A stretch of 16,656 nucleotides of DNA, taken from contig JAZSFK010000034.1 of the NCBI GenBank assembly GCA_045532175.1, forward strand, positions 1 to 16,656, written 5' to 3'. The stretch is from Fimenecus sp045532175 (GTDB lineage Bacteria > Bacillota > Clostridia > Oscillospirales > Acutalibacteraceae). Under the pieces are notes generated by a model. That model saw only the letters and a list, made by a program, of their open reading frames with translations. It was not told where the DNA came from and searched no databases. Below, piece after piece: positions 1-7,439 of this stretch; within the stretch, counting starts at the first letter, position 1, and every line of letters starts with the position of its first letter. The position numbers and the translations under genes are program-made.

Positions 1-19
1 CCAACTGAACTACCGGGCC
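1..19 (-). tRNA. Partial tRNA, probably tRNA-Asp (5' part only)
   Basis: The reverse complement reads GGCCCGGTAGTTCAGTTGG, a seven-base acceptor arm followed by TA and the D-arm start GTTCAG. It is the beginning of a tRNA cut off by the window edge, and its 5' end lies four bases past the CCA end of the tRNA-Val gene. It resembles Firmicutes tRNA-Asp, but the anticodon is outside the window, so the identity is inference. It is probably co-transcribed with tRNA-Val. Confidence 0.7.
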
Positions 20-22
20 ATT

Positions 23-98
23 TGGTGGGAACAACAGGGCTCGAACCTGTGACCCTCTGCTTGTAAGGCAGATGCTCTCCCAGCTGAGCTATGCTCCC
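23..98 (-). tRNA. tRNA-Val (anticodon UAC)
   Basis: The reverse complement folds as a complete 76-nt tRNA with encoded CCA. The acceptor arm GGGAGCA pairs with TGTTCCC. The D arm contains AGCTCAGCTGGGAGAGC. The anticodon stem TCTGC/GCAGA encloses the loop CTTACAA, giving anticodon TAC (valine). The T arm is ACAGG-TTCGAGC-CCTGT, with discriminator A. It is the first gene of a leftward tRNA unit that continues into the partial tRNA at 1-19. Confidence 0.96.
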
Positions 99-456
99 AC
101 ATTTTTGCTGCTGTTTTCAGCGGCTCGTATAATTTAACACATCTAAAATGATTTGTCAACACTTTTTTTAAACTTTTTTTAATTTTTTCGAAAAATTTTT
201 CAGCAGATACTAATATATCTTTTTTAACTCGTTTTCCCGCAGGAATGACACAGAAAATCGGATTTATTATGGTTTTATCCAATGAATTTTGCTGAAATCA
301 AAAATCATAAGGATTTATCCTGCTTTACGGCTCTAAAAAAATATTGAAAAACAGAGAATTTTTTTGATTTTTCTATTTATTATTTTTATGAAATAGTGTA
401 AAATATTAAGGATAATGGGAATTTATATATAATTGTATTACTTATGAGGTAAAATT
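99..456. other. Intergenic region between the tRNA operon and obgE
   Basis: This very AT-rich stretch of 358 bp has no convincing gene. It holds the leftward tRNA promoter (131-159), runs of T and A at 165-200 and 333-375, and a short inverted repeat AGGAT-TT-ATCCT at about 310-321. A possible weak obgE promoter has its -10 TAAAAT at 399-404, but no good -35 lies at the right distance. The obgE ribosome binding site GAGGT sits at 446-450. The open frame crossing 10-282 on the minus strand covers the tRNA and is not a gene. Confidence 0.5.
131..159 (-). promoter_or_regulatory. Sigma-A-type promoter of the tRNA operon
   Basis: On the minus strand a perfect -35 TTGACA (159-154) is followed after 17 nt by TAAATT (136-131). 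This would start transcription near 124, giving a leader of about 26 nt before tRNA-Val. The leader contains a small GCTG/CAGC hairpin. The position and strand fit the two tRNAs. Confidence 0.7.
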
Positions 457-1728
457 ATGTTTGTAGATATTGCGAAAATCAAAATAAAAGCCGGTGACGG
501 TGGTAACGGTGCCGTTGCTTTTCACCGTGAAAAATACATCAACGCAGGTGGCCCTGACGGTGGTGACGGTGGCAGAGGTGGCAACATCATTTTTAAGGTT
601 GACGATAACCTTTCCACACTTGCCGATTTCCGTTACAAGAGAAAATACAAGGCAGAAGCAGGTGCTAACGGTAGTGGTGGTAAACGCAGTGGCAGAAAAG
701 GTCAGGACCTTATTATTAAAGTGCCACGCGGCACTATCATCCGTGAGGTTGAGAGTGGAGTAATTATGGCAGATATGTCAACCGACGACGAATTTATAGG
801 TGCAAAAGGCGGTCGTGGCGGTTGGGGTAACTCACACTTTGCAACATCCACTCGTCAAACTCCTAAATTTGCTAAAAACGGTGCACCGGGTGAAGAATGG
901 GAAGTCAGCCTTGAACTTAAACTTATTGCGGACGTTGGACTTTTAGGTTTTCCTAATGTTGGTAAATCTTCATTTATATCCGTTGTGAGTCAGGCAAAAC
1001 CACTTGTTGGTGACTATCATTTCACAACAATCATCCCTGTTTTGGGTGTTGTTTCAATGGGCCCTGAAAAGAGTTTTGTTATGGCGGACATCCCCGGTCT
1101 TATTGAAGGTGCGGCAGAAGGAATAGGCTTGGGTCACGAGTTTTTGCGTCACGTTGAACGTTGCAGAATGCTAGTTCATATTGTTGACGTTGCAGGTAGT
1201 GAAGGCAGAAACCCAATTGAAGACTTTGAAGCTATCAATGCTGAATTGGAGAAATTCAATCCTGAACTTGCAAAATGTCCACAGATTGTTGCAGGTAACA
1301 AAATCGACCTTGCAACCGACGAGCAATTAGCAGGATTCAGAGAATACATCGAAAACAAGGGTTACGAATATTTTGAAATTTGTGCTCCTATCAGACATAA
1401 TACACAAGAACTTATAAACGCAGTTGCTCGTATGCTTGACACACTTCCACCTGTTAAGCAGTATGAAACTGAAGAAATCCCAATGGAGGTTATTGCTAAA
1501 AAGAGTAACGACGGATTTACAGTTACTGTTGAAGACGGAGTTTACATTGTTGAGGCAGACTGGATTTACAGAATTCTTTGCAAAACTGACCTTGACGACT
1601 ATGAGTCACTCCAATATTTCCAGAGAGTTATTCAGGAAAGAGGAGTTATTCAAGCACTTATTGATAAAGGTATTCAGGAGGGTGACACAGTCAGTATCTA
1701 TGATTTAGAATTTGACTATGTTCCATAA
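457..1728 (+). CDS. obgE: Obg family GTPase (ObgE/CgtA)
   Basis: Obg proteins are slow GTPases that bind the 50S ribosomal subunit and act in ribosome assembly and the stringent response. The 423 residues show the three-domain layout of Gram-positive Obg. A glycine-rich Obg fold spans about 1-158. The G domain has G1 GFPNVGKS (164-171), switch I FTT (189-191), G3 DIPG (211-214), G4 NKID (281-284) and a G5-like ICAP (308-311). An OCT domain spans about 345-423. The ATG follows GAGGT with 6 nt spacing. In many Firmicutes obg follows rplU-rpmA; here the upstream neighbour is a divergent tRNA operon. It begins a tightly packed rightward run. Family assignment is certain. Confidence 0.98.
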   Translation: MFVDIAKIKIKAGDGGNGAVAFHREKYINAGGPDGGDGGRGGNIIFKVDDNLSTLADFRYKRKYKAEAGANGSGGKRSGRKGQDLIIKVPRGTIIREVESGVIMADMSTDDEFIGAKGGRGGWGNSHFATSTRQTPKFAKNGAPGEEWEVSLELKLIADVGLLGFPNVGKSSFISVVSQAKPLVGDYHFTTIIPVLGVVSMGPEKSFVMADIPGLIEGAAEGIGLGHEFLRHVERCRMLVHIVDVAGSEGRNPIEDFEAINAELEKFNPELAKCPQIVAGNKIDLATDEQLAGFREYIENKGYEYFEICAPIRHNTQELINAVARMLDTLPPVKQYETEEIPMEVIAKKSNDGFTVTVEDGVYIVEADWIYRILCKTDLDDYESLQYFQRVIQERGVIQALIDKGIQEGDTVSIYDLEFDYVP

Positions 1729-1731
1729 ACT

Positions 1732-2154
1732 ATGAGATTATACGATAAAGATTTAAAAGTGGACACTTTAAGTCCATTGACTCTTGCTTTTACGGGTGAT
1801 GCTGTATTCTCCCTTTTCATCCGTGAAAAACTTGTTTGTGAAGCCAACCGTCCCGTTGGCGAGTTACATAAGCTTTCGGTTCAGTCCGTCAAGGCATCGG
1901 CTCAGGCAGAGGCTATGAGAAAAATTATGCCTTTGCTTACGGAAAAGGAAACGGATGTGTTCAAACGTGGCAGAAATGCTCACACGTCCCACACACCAAA
2001 GAACCAAAGCGGATGTGACTATCATTACGCTACGGGATTTGAAACGCTTTTAGGATATCTCTACTTAAACGATGAAAGCGAAAGACTTAATTTCCTGCTT
2101 AATGAGGTCATCAACAGTTTTGGAGATGACAAAGGTGAAGATAAGCCTGAATGA
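1732..2154 (+). CDS. mrnC: Mini-ribonuclease III (23S rRNA maturation)
   Basis: This is a 140-residue stand-alone RNase III catalytic domain without a dsRNA-binding domain, the hallmark of Mini-III. In Bacillus that enzyme trims the 5' and 3' ends of pre-23S rRNA. Visible motifs are LTLAFTGDAVFSLFIR, with the catalytic Asp at residue 23 (the same number as in B. subtilis), LHKLSV (45-50), KRGRNAH (78-84), and GFETLLGYLYL, carrying the second catalytic acid E104. The ATG lies 3 bp after the obgE stop. No Shine-Dalgarno sits directly before it, although a GGAGGG-like stretch (1677-1682) lies in the end of obgE, so translation is probably coupled. Pairing an rRNA processing enzyme with Obg fits a shared 50S maturation role. 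Confidence 0.93.
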   Translation: MRLYDKDLKVDTLSPLTLAFTGDAVFSLFIREKLVCEANRPVGELHKLSVQSVKASAQAEAMRKIMPLLTEKETDVFKRGRNAHTSHTPKNQSGCDYHYATGFETLLGYLYLNDESERLNFLLNEVINSFGDDKGEDKPE

Positions 2155-2995
2155 TTTAAAAGAATTTCTGTTCGATACTTGCATTTTTATATTTGGTGGT
2201 ATAGGAATGAGCGTTGCCGTTAACTGCTTTTTAGCAAAAAATGGTATTCTCTACGGTGGTTTTTCAGGGATTGCGACAATTCTCAACTACCTTTTTGACA
2301 TTCCAATTGGTACTGCTATTTTTGTAATGAACATTCCCCTTTTTCTTATTGCATTAAAAAAACTTGGTGGAAAGTTCATAAAACGAACTATCTGGGCAAC
2401 TTTTGTTACATCAATCATAATTGATTCAGGTTTCTTTTTGCCCGTTTATTCAAATGATTTGCTTTTGTCCTCTGTTATAGGTGGGGCATTGGTAGGTGTT
2501 TCGCTTGGAATAATCTTTGTTCGAAATGCCACAACGGGTGGAATTGACATTATTGCAAAGTTAATTCAGATAAATCATCCCCATTTTTCTTTCGGAAAAA
2601 GTGTTCTTATTTTTGACGGTTTTGTCATTTTGCTTGGCGGAATCGTCTACCGAAATATTGATGCTATGCTTTATGCAGCGGTTGTAACCTTTGTCAGCGC
2701 GCAAGTCCTTGACTATGTTATTTACGGTATCAGCCGTGGTGCTACAATTATGGTTATAACGGAAAAAGGTGACGAAATCCGTCACATGATTTTAAATGAC
2801 TTTAATCGTGGTGTTACGGTGCTTAAAGGACAGGGTGGTTATTCAAAACAGGACAAGGATGTTCTTCTTTGTGCTTGTTATGACAACCAGACGCAAAAAT
2901 TTATCAAGAAAATAAAATCTGCCGACGAAAATGCATTTTTCATTGTGACACAGTCAAAGCAGATTCTCGGCAACGGATTTAAAAATAGTATTTAA
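2135..2995 (+). CDS. YitT family membrane protein (DUF161 plus DUF2179)
   Basis: This is a polytopic membrane protein of unknown transport role. The N-terminal half has about five or six hydrophobic segments with the family's typical GGFSGIATIL and NATTGGIDIIAKL motifs. The last 90 or so residues form the soluble DUF2179 domain (TVLKGQGGYSKQDKDVLLC). I chose GTG at 2135 because GGAG (2122-2125) lies 9 nt upstream and the protein then begins MKISLNDLKEFLFD, as is usual in the family. ATG at 2126 is possible, but GGAG would touch it. An open frame from 2072 is too early. The start lies inside the end of mrnC (about 20 bp overlap), which implies coupling. The substrate is unknown. Confidence 0.88.
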   Translation: MKISLNDLKEFLFDTCIFIFGGIGMSVAVNCFLAKNGILYGGFSGIATILNYLFDIPIGTAIFVMNIPLFLIALKKLGGKFIKRTIWATFVTSIIIDSGFFLPVYSNDLLLSSVIGGALVGVSLGIIFVRNATTGGIDIIAKLIQINHPHFSFGKSVLIFDGFVILLGGIVYRNIDAMLYAAVVTFVSAQVLDYVIYGISRGATIMVITEKGDEIRHMILNDFNRGVTVLKGQGGYSKQDKDVLLCACYDNQTQKFIKKIKSADENAFFIVTQSKQILGNGFKNSI

Positions 2996-3015
2996 TTCAT
3001 TTTATGAGGTAATAT

Positions 3016-4824
3016 ATGGCTAAGAAAGAAAACATCAGAAATTTTTCAATTATCGCTCATATCGACCATGGTAAGAGTACTCTTGCAGACAGATTGCTTG
3101 AAGTTACCGAAACTGTTGCAAAACGTGATATGACCGAACAATTACTTGATAATATGGACTTGGAGCGTGAACGTGGTATCACAATCAAGGCTCATGCCGT
3201 TAAACTTGACTACAAGGCAAAAGACGGCAACACATACGAACTCAACCTTATTGACACTCCCGGTCACGTGGACTTTAACTATGAGGTTTCACGTTCACTT
3301 GCTGCTTGTGAGGGAGCTGTGCTTATTATTGACGCATCCCAAGGTGTTGAGGCACAGACACTTGCTAATACATATTTAGCACTTGACCACGACCTTGAAT
3401 TAGTACCTGTTATCAATAAAATTGACCTCCCTGCCGCTGACCCTGACCGAGTTGCAAACGAAGTTGAAGAGGTTATCGGTCTTCCTTGCGATGAAGCTCC
3501 AAGAGTATCCGCGAAAACAGGTCAGAATATTGAACAGGTTCTTGAAAGCATTGTATCCCTTGTTCCGCCACCTGAAAATCACGACGACAAACCCTTACGT
3601 GCACTTGTTTTCGACTCTGTTTACGACAGTTACAAGGGTGTTATCGTATATGTGCGTGTTATGGACGGTAAAATCAAGCCCGGTGACACAATGCGAATGA
3701 TGGCAACAGGTGCAGAGTTCAATGTTGTTGAAGTTGGATATATGCGTCCAAATGCTATGGAACCACAAAAGGAACTCACATCGGGTGAGGTTGGATATAT
3801 TACTGCATCAATTAAAACTGTCAGCGATGCTCGTGTTGGTGATACGGTTACTACCGCTGAAAACCCTGCAACAGAACCACTTGCAGGTTACAGAAAAGTT
3901 AACCCAATGGTTTTCTGTGGCGTTTACCCTGCCGACGGTGCTGACTATGAAAATCTTCGTGAAGCACTTGAAAAATTGCAGTTAAATGATGCTGCACTCT
4001 CATTTGAGCCTGAAACATCGGGTGCTTTGGGATTCGGTTTCCGTTGTGGTTTCTTAGGGTTATTACACCTTGAAATCATTCAGGAGAGACTTGAAAGAGA
4101 ATATAACCTTGACCTTGTTACAACAATTCCAAGCGTTATTTATAAGGTTCACCTTACAAACGGTGAGGTTATTGAAATCGACAACCCAAGCCATTACCCT
4201 GACCCTGCAGTAATTGACTACTGCGAAGAGCCAACAGTTGAGGCACATATATATGCTCCGCCTGAATATATCGGTTCAATTATGAATCTTTGTCAGGACA
4301 GACGTGGCGTTTATGTAAATACTACTCACTTGGCTTCCGACCGTGTTGATTTGCACTACATCTTACCACTTAACGAAATTATCTACGATTTCTTCGACGT
4401 TCTTAAGTCACGTACTCGTGGTTATGCATCATTTGACTATGAAATGAGTGATTATCAACGTTCAAGCATCATTAAACTTGATGTTCTTCTCAACGGTGAT
4501 ATTATCGATGCACTTTCATTTATGATTCACTCTGAAAAGGCTTATGCAAAGGCTCGCAGAATTGCAGAGAAACTCAAAGATAATATTCCGCGCCAGATGT
4601 TTGAAATTCCGATTCAGATGGCTATTGGTGGCAAGGTTATTGCCCGCGAAACCGTTAAGGCTATGCGAAAAGACGTTCTTGCAAAATGCTATGGCGGTGA
4701 CATTACACGTAAAAAGAAATTGCTTGAAAAACAGAAGGAAGGTAAAAAGCGCATGCGTCACTTCGGTACGGTTGAAGTACCGCAAGAGGCATTTATGGCT
4801 GTGCTTAAGCTTGATGATGAATAA
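3016..4824 (+). CDS. lepA: Elongation factor 4 (LepA), ribosome-associated GTPase
   Basis: LepA/EF4 is a translational GTPase implicated in ribosome back-translocation and initiation or 30S biogenesis. At 602 residues the length matches the family. G1 AHIDHGKS is at 14-21, followed by RERGITIKAHAV (switch I), DTPGHVDF (G3) and NKIDLP (G4), then an EF-G-like domain II, and the LepA-specific C-terminal domain ending in GKKRMRHFGTVEVPQEAFM. The start ATG follows ATGAGGT at about 6 nt, almost the same leader as obgE. The stop overlaps the start of prdX. All expected motifs are intact. Confidence 0.98.
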   Translation: MAKKENIRNFSIIAHIDHGKSTLADRLLEVTETVAKRDMTEQLLDNMDLERERGITIKAHAVKLDYKAKDGNTYELNLIDTPGHVDFNYEVSRSLAACEGAVLIIDASQGVEAQTLANTYLALDHDLELVPVINKIDLPAADPDRVANEVEEVIGLPCDEAPRVSAKTGQNIEQVLESIVSLVPPPENHDDKPLRALVFDSVYDSYKGVIVYVRVMDGKIKPGDTMRMMATGAEFNVVEVGYMRPNAMEPQKELTSGEVGYITASIKTVSDARVGDTVTTAENPATEPLAGYRKVNPMVFCGVYPADGADYENLREALEKLQLNDAALSFEPETSGALGFGFRCGFLGLLHLEIIQERLEREYNLDLVTTIPSVIYKVHLTNGEVIEIDNPSHYPDPAVIDYCEEPTVEAHIYAPPEYIGSIMNLCQDRRGVYVNTTHLASDRVDLHYILPLNEIIYDFFDVLKSRTRGYASFDYEMSDYQRSSIIKLDVLLNGDIIDALSFMIHSEKAYAKARRIAEKLKDNIPRQMFEIPIQMAIGGKVIARETVKAMRKDVLAKCYGGDITRKKKLLEKQKEGKKRMRHFGTVEVPQEAFMAVLKLDDE

Positions 4825-5299
4825 AGAAATTTTTGAAAGACTCGCAGAATTAGAAATAGAATACAAAAAAATTGAGCATCCTGCTGCATTCACAATGGAG
4901 GAAATCGACGAATACCACCTAACGGAAAACGGACATATTCCGAAAAACCTTGTTCTTCGTGATGTTAAGGGCACAAGAAATATGCTTGTCGTTCTCCACG
5001 GGGACAAAAGAGCAAATCTGCAGTTAATCCGTGCGGAAATCGACTCAACAAAACTGAGCTTTGCTTCTGACGAGAGATTGGACAGATATTTAAAGGTTGA
5101 AAAAGGCTCTGTTTCCCCCTTTGGTATAATTTACGATACGGAAAAGGAGCTTGAAATCTACTTTGACGCAGATTTAAAGAAAGAGGAAATTGTTGGTTGC
5201 CATCCAAATGACAATACAGCAACAGTATTCTTAAAATTCGACGACCTTATTAAGTACGTAAAATCCTGTGGTCATACAATCACTTACATAAAAGTATGA
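4817..5299 (+). CDS. prdX: Prolyl-tRNA editing protein, ProX/PrdX type (YbaK fold)
   Basis: These stand-alone trans-editing enzymes hydrolyse mischarged Ala-tRNA(Pro) or related products of prolyl-tRNA synthetase. The 160 residues carry the ProX signatures PKNLVLRD (42-49, with the candidate catalytic Lys43), LSFASDERLDRYL (80-92), GSVSPFG (97-103) and GCHPNDNTATV (127-137). The start is ATG 4817, or the adjacent ATG 4814, both inside the lepA end. There is no clear Shine-Dalgarno, so expression is probably coupled to lepA. The end overlaps hemW by 4 bp (ATGA). The longer in-frame extension upstream to 4544 is the lepA gene in another frame. Whether the substrate is Ala or another residue cannot be read here. 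Confidence 0.9.
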   Translation: MNKEIFERLAELEIEYKKIEHPAAFTMEEIDEYHLTENGHIPKNLVLRDVKGTRNMLVVLHGDKRANLQLIRAEIDSTKLSFASDERLDRYLKVEKGSVSPFGIIYDTEKELEIYFDADLKKEEIVGCHPNDNTATVFLKFDDLIKYVKSCGHTITYIKV

Positions 5300-6393
5300 A
5301 AAACATAGGACTTTATTTACATATCCCTTTTTGCAAATCAAAATGTCCCTACTGTGATTTTTACTCCTTTTCGGGCAAAGACACGGAGAAAGATGAGTAT
5401 ACAAAAGTTTTAAGAAACAGACTTTCATCAGGTATTTCCACTTTGCAATGTAAAGGTGATACGCTTTACATTGGCGGTGGTACTCCGTCAGTTTTAGGTG
5501 CAGAAAATCTTAAAGTTCTTGTTGATACCTGTAATTCGGGCTTTTTAACAAATGATGCTGAAATTACTGTTGAATGTAATCCACACGGACTTAATAAAGA
5601 CTTTTTCAAGGTTTTATTTGATTGCGGTGTTAACAGAATTTCCTTGGGACTTCAATCTGCCGTTGATAGTGAAAGGCGAATCTTAGGCAGATTAAGTGAC
5701 AGAAATCAAGTTGAAAATGCCGTTAAAATGGCACAAAGAGTTGGTTTTGGGAATATTACTCTCGATGTTATGTTGGGTGTGCCTAATCAAACAGAAAAAA
5801 GTCTTAATGAAACTCTTGATTTCTGTATTTCTCTCGGTGTTCCGCACATCAGTGCATATATGCTGAAACTTGAAGAAAACACTCATTTTTATAAAAATCA
5901 GGATAAATATAATTTCCCCGACGATGATTTGACTGCTGACTTATACTTGCAAATGTGCGAAACACTTGAAAGTAACGGAATAATGCAATATGAGATTTCA
6001 AATTTCTCAAAAAAGGGATTTGAAAGCCGTCATAATCTCAAATATTGGCATTGTGAGGAATATTTAGGTCTTGGGCCATCGGCACATTCGTTTTTAGATG
6101 GCAGGAGATTTTATTACGACCGAGATTTTAATGGTTTTATGAATGGCAACTCCCCTATCGATGATGGTTTTGGTGGAGATTTCACAGAATATGCAATGCT
6201 GAATTTACGACTTGTTGAAGGATTAAGCGAAGAAAAAGTTTTCAATCGTTTCGGTCATAGTATTCCAAAGGAAATGCACGAAAAATCAAGGATTTTCATT
6301 GATAACGGGTATATGAATTATAATGAAAACGGTATAAAATTAACCCGAAATGGTTTTTTGATGTCAAATACAATTTTGGCAGAAATATTATAG
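5296..6393 (+). CDS. hemW: HemW-like radical SAM protein (heme chaperone family)
   Basis: HemW proteins are HemN homologues that bind heme and an Fe4S4 cluster but are generally not coproporphyrinogen oxidases. The 365-residue sequence opens LYLHIPFCKSKCPYCDFYS, whose C13-x3-C17-x2-C20 binds the cluster. It continues with the SAM-associated YIGGGTPS (about 55-62) and NRISLGLQS, and with the HemW-type YLGLGPSAHS motif. The C-terminal region is the usual HemN_C-like helical domain. It overlaps prdX by 4 bp (ATGA). Old databases label such genes hemN; the short length and the lack of a HemN-type N-terminal extension favour HemW. Confidence 0.92.
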   Translation: MKNIGLYLHIPFCKSKCPYCDFYSFSGKDTEKDEYTKVLRNRLSSGISTLQCKGDTLYIGGGTPSVLGAENLKVLVDTCNSGFLTNDAEITVECNPHGLNKDFFKVLFDCGVNRISLGLQSAVDSERRILGRLSDRNQVENAVKMAQRVGFGNITLDVMLGVPNQTEKSLNETLDFCISLGVPHISAYMLKLEENTHFYKNQDKYNFPDDDLTADLYLQMCETLESNGIMQYEISNFSKKGFESRHNLKYWHCEEYLGLGPSAHSFLDGRRFYYDRDFNGFMNGNSPIDDGFGGDFTEYAMLNLRLVEGLSEEKVFNRFGHSIPKEMHEKSRIFIDNGYMNYNENGIKLTRNGFLMSNTILAEIL

Positions 6394-6405
6394 GAGGATG
6401 AATTT

Positions 6406-7356
6406 ATGAATTTCTTTTACAAAATTATTGCGGTGATAATGGCTGTATTTGTATACTTCCCAACAGGAATTATTGCAGATTATTCACCAAAAAACGAAAG
6501 CCCTGAATTGGTGTTTTCCGTGCTTTCAGACGTACATATGGAAGGTAACAACTCAGAGAGATTTAATCTTTTCGGCGAGGGTATTCGTGATGTAAATGCC
6601 GCTACAAGAAATGATGCACTTATCTTTTTAGGTGACAACACAATGAACGGTCAGGCTATCGAGAACCTTATGTTCTACGGTCTTCTTGACAGATTTAACT
6701 CTATTGACAATGTTCTCATGGTATCAGGCAACCACGACCTTTGCCCTAACGAAAACAATGGTGAGGACGCAGGTGTGGATTACACTGCTTTGGCAAGTCG
6801 TTTTATGAGCTTTAACAATATGTTCCTCGATAATCAAATTGACAATGTTTATTACAGTCGAGAAATCAATGGTTACAAATTCATTGTTTTAGGCTCTGAG
6901 GCTGACGCAGGAGTTATGGAATATCTTTCCATTGAACAGCTCAACTGGCTCAAGGCTGAATTAGAATCAGCAGAAGAAAGCGGAAAGCCTGTTTTCATCT
7001 TCAACCACTACCCTCTCAGCCACACTTGGCCTTTAGTATGGCCCGAAGGTCACGTTGGCCTTGAAAGTGAATTGCTCCATATTCTTATGAGAAGCAGTAA
7101 AAATCAGATTGTTTATTTCTCGGGTCACCTTCATATGGGACTTTATGACAACGAGGTTTCAAGCATTAAGGAAGGTAACGTAACATATATCAGTGTTCCT
7201 GCATTTGGCGCGGATAACAATGTTGGTGATGCAGACATTCAGGACAAGGGTATGGGACTTTATGTTGAAGTTTATGAAGATGAAATTCTTGTTCGTATGA
7301 AAAATTATGCAGACCACGAATGGATGGAAATCGAATATACAATTGACATTAAATAA
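6406..7356 (+). CDS. Exported calcineurin-like metallophosphoesterase
   Basis: This is a predicted cell-surface or secreted dinuclear-metal phosphoesterase with unknown substrate. Residues 1-25 look like a signal peptide or membrane anchor (MNFFYKIIAVIMAVFVYF), with no lipobox Cys. All metal-ligand motifs are present in order: SDVH (D42, H44), LGDN (D77), GNHD (N109, H110), FNHYP (H201) and GHLH (H241, H243). The last 70 residues are beta-rich (TYISVPAFGADN). It has a strong GGAGG (6392-6396) 9 nt before ATG and starts 12 bp after hemW, so it is probably the last gene of the run. There is no clear terminator after it; the metA promoter follows. Confidence 0.88.
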   Translation: MNFFYKIIAVIMAVFVYFPTGIIADYSPKNESPELVFSVLSDVHMEGNNSERFNLFGEGIRDVNAATRNDALIFLGDNTMNGQAIENLMFYGLLDRFNSIDNVLMVSGNHDLCPNENNGEDAGVDYTALASRFMSFNNMFLDNQIDNVYYSREINGYKFIVLGSEADAGVMEYLSIEQLNWLKAELESAEESGKPVFIFNHYPLSHTWPLVWPEGHVGLESELLHILMRSSKNQIVYFSGHLHMGLYDNEVSSIKEGNVTYISVPAFGADNNVGDADIQDKGMGLYVEVYEDEILVRMKNYADHEWMEIEYTIDIK

Positions 7357-7362
7357 TCGGGT

Positions 7363-7391
7363 TTGACAATGTATTTTTCTTGTGATAAAAT
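7363..7391 (+). promoter_or_regulatory. Sigma-A promoter of metA
   Basis: A perfect -35 TTGACA (7363-7368) is followed, 17 nt later, by TAAAAT (7386-7391). Transcription would start near 7398, giving a leader of about 40 nt, too short for a SAM riboswitch or T-box. Two inverted repeats overlap the core: TGTATTTT/AAAATACA (7370-7377 and 7387-7394) and the perfect palindrome CACAATTGTG (7393-7402). Confidence 0.75.
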
Positions 7392-7439
7392 ACACAATTG
7401 TGCATTACACATATTATAAGATGAAACGAGGTGGACGGA

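Noticed and set aside
171..200. T- and A-rich palindromic stretch near the tRNA operon as a terminator
   Set aside because: The stem has no GC support and no gene on either strand ends there; it is simple AT-rich intergenic DNA.
10..282. 90-residue open frame on the minus strand
   Set aside because: It runs through the whole tRNA-Val gene and its promoter; the translation contains tRNA-derived sequence (EHSSAGRASALQAEG).
4544..4816. N-terminal extension of the prolyl-tRNA editing protein
   Set aside because: The extra 91 residues are lepA read in another frame and do not resemble the family; the family N terminus begins at 4817.
4516..5007. 163-residue open frame on the minus strand
   Set aside because: It is antisense to the end of lepA and the start of prdX, two certain genes, has no ribosome binding site of note, and has a Phe/Ser-rich composition typical of antisense frames.
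7392..7439. SAM riboswitch or T-box before metA
   Set aside because: Only about 40 nt separate the predicted start from the TTG codon, and no riboswitch core or T-box motif is visible.
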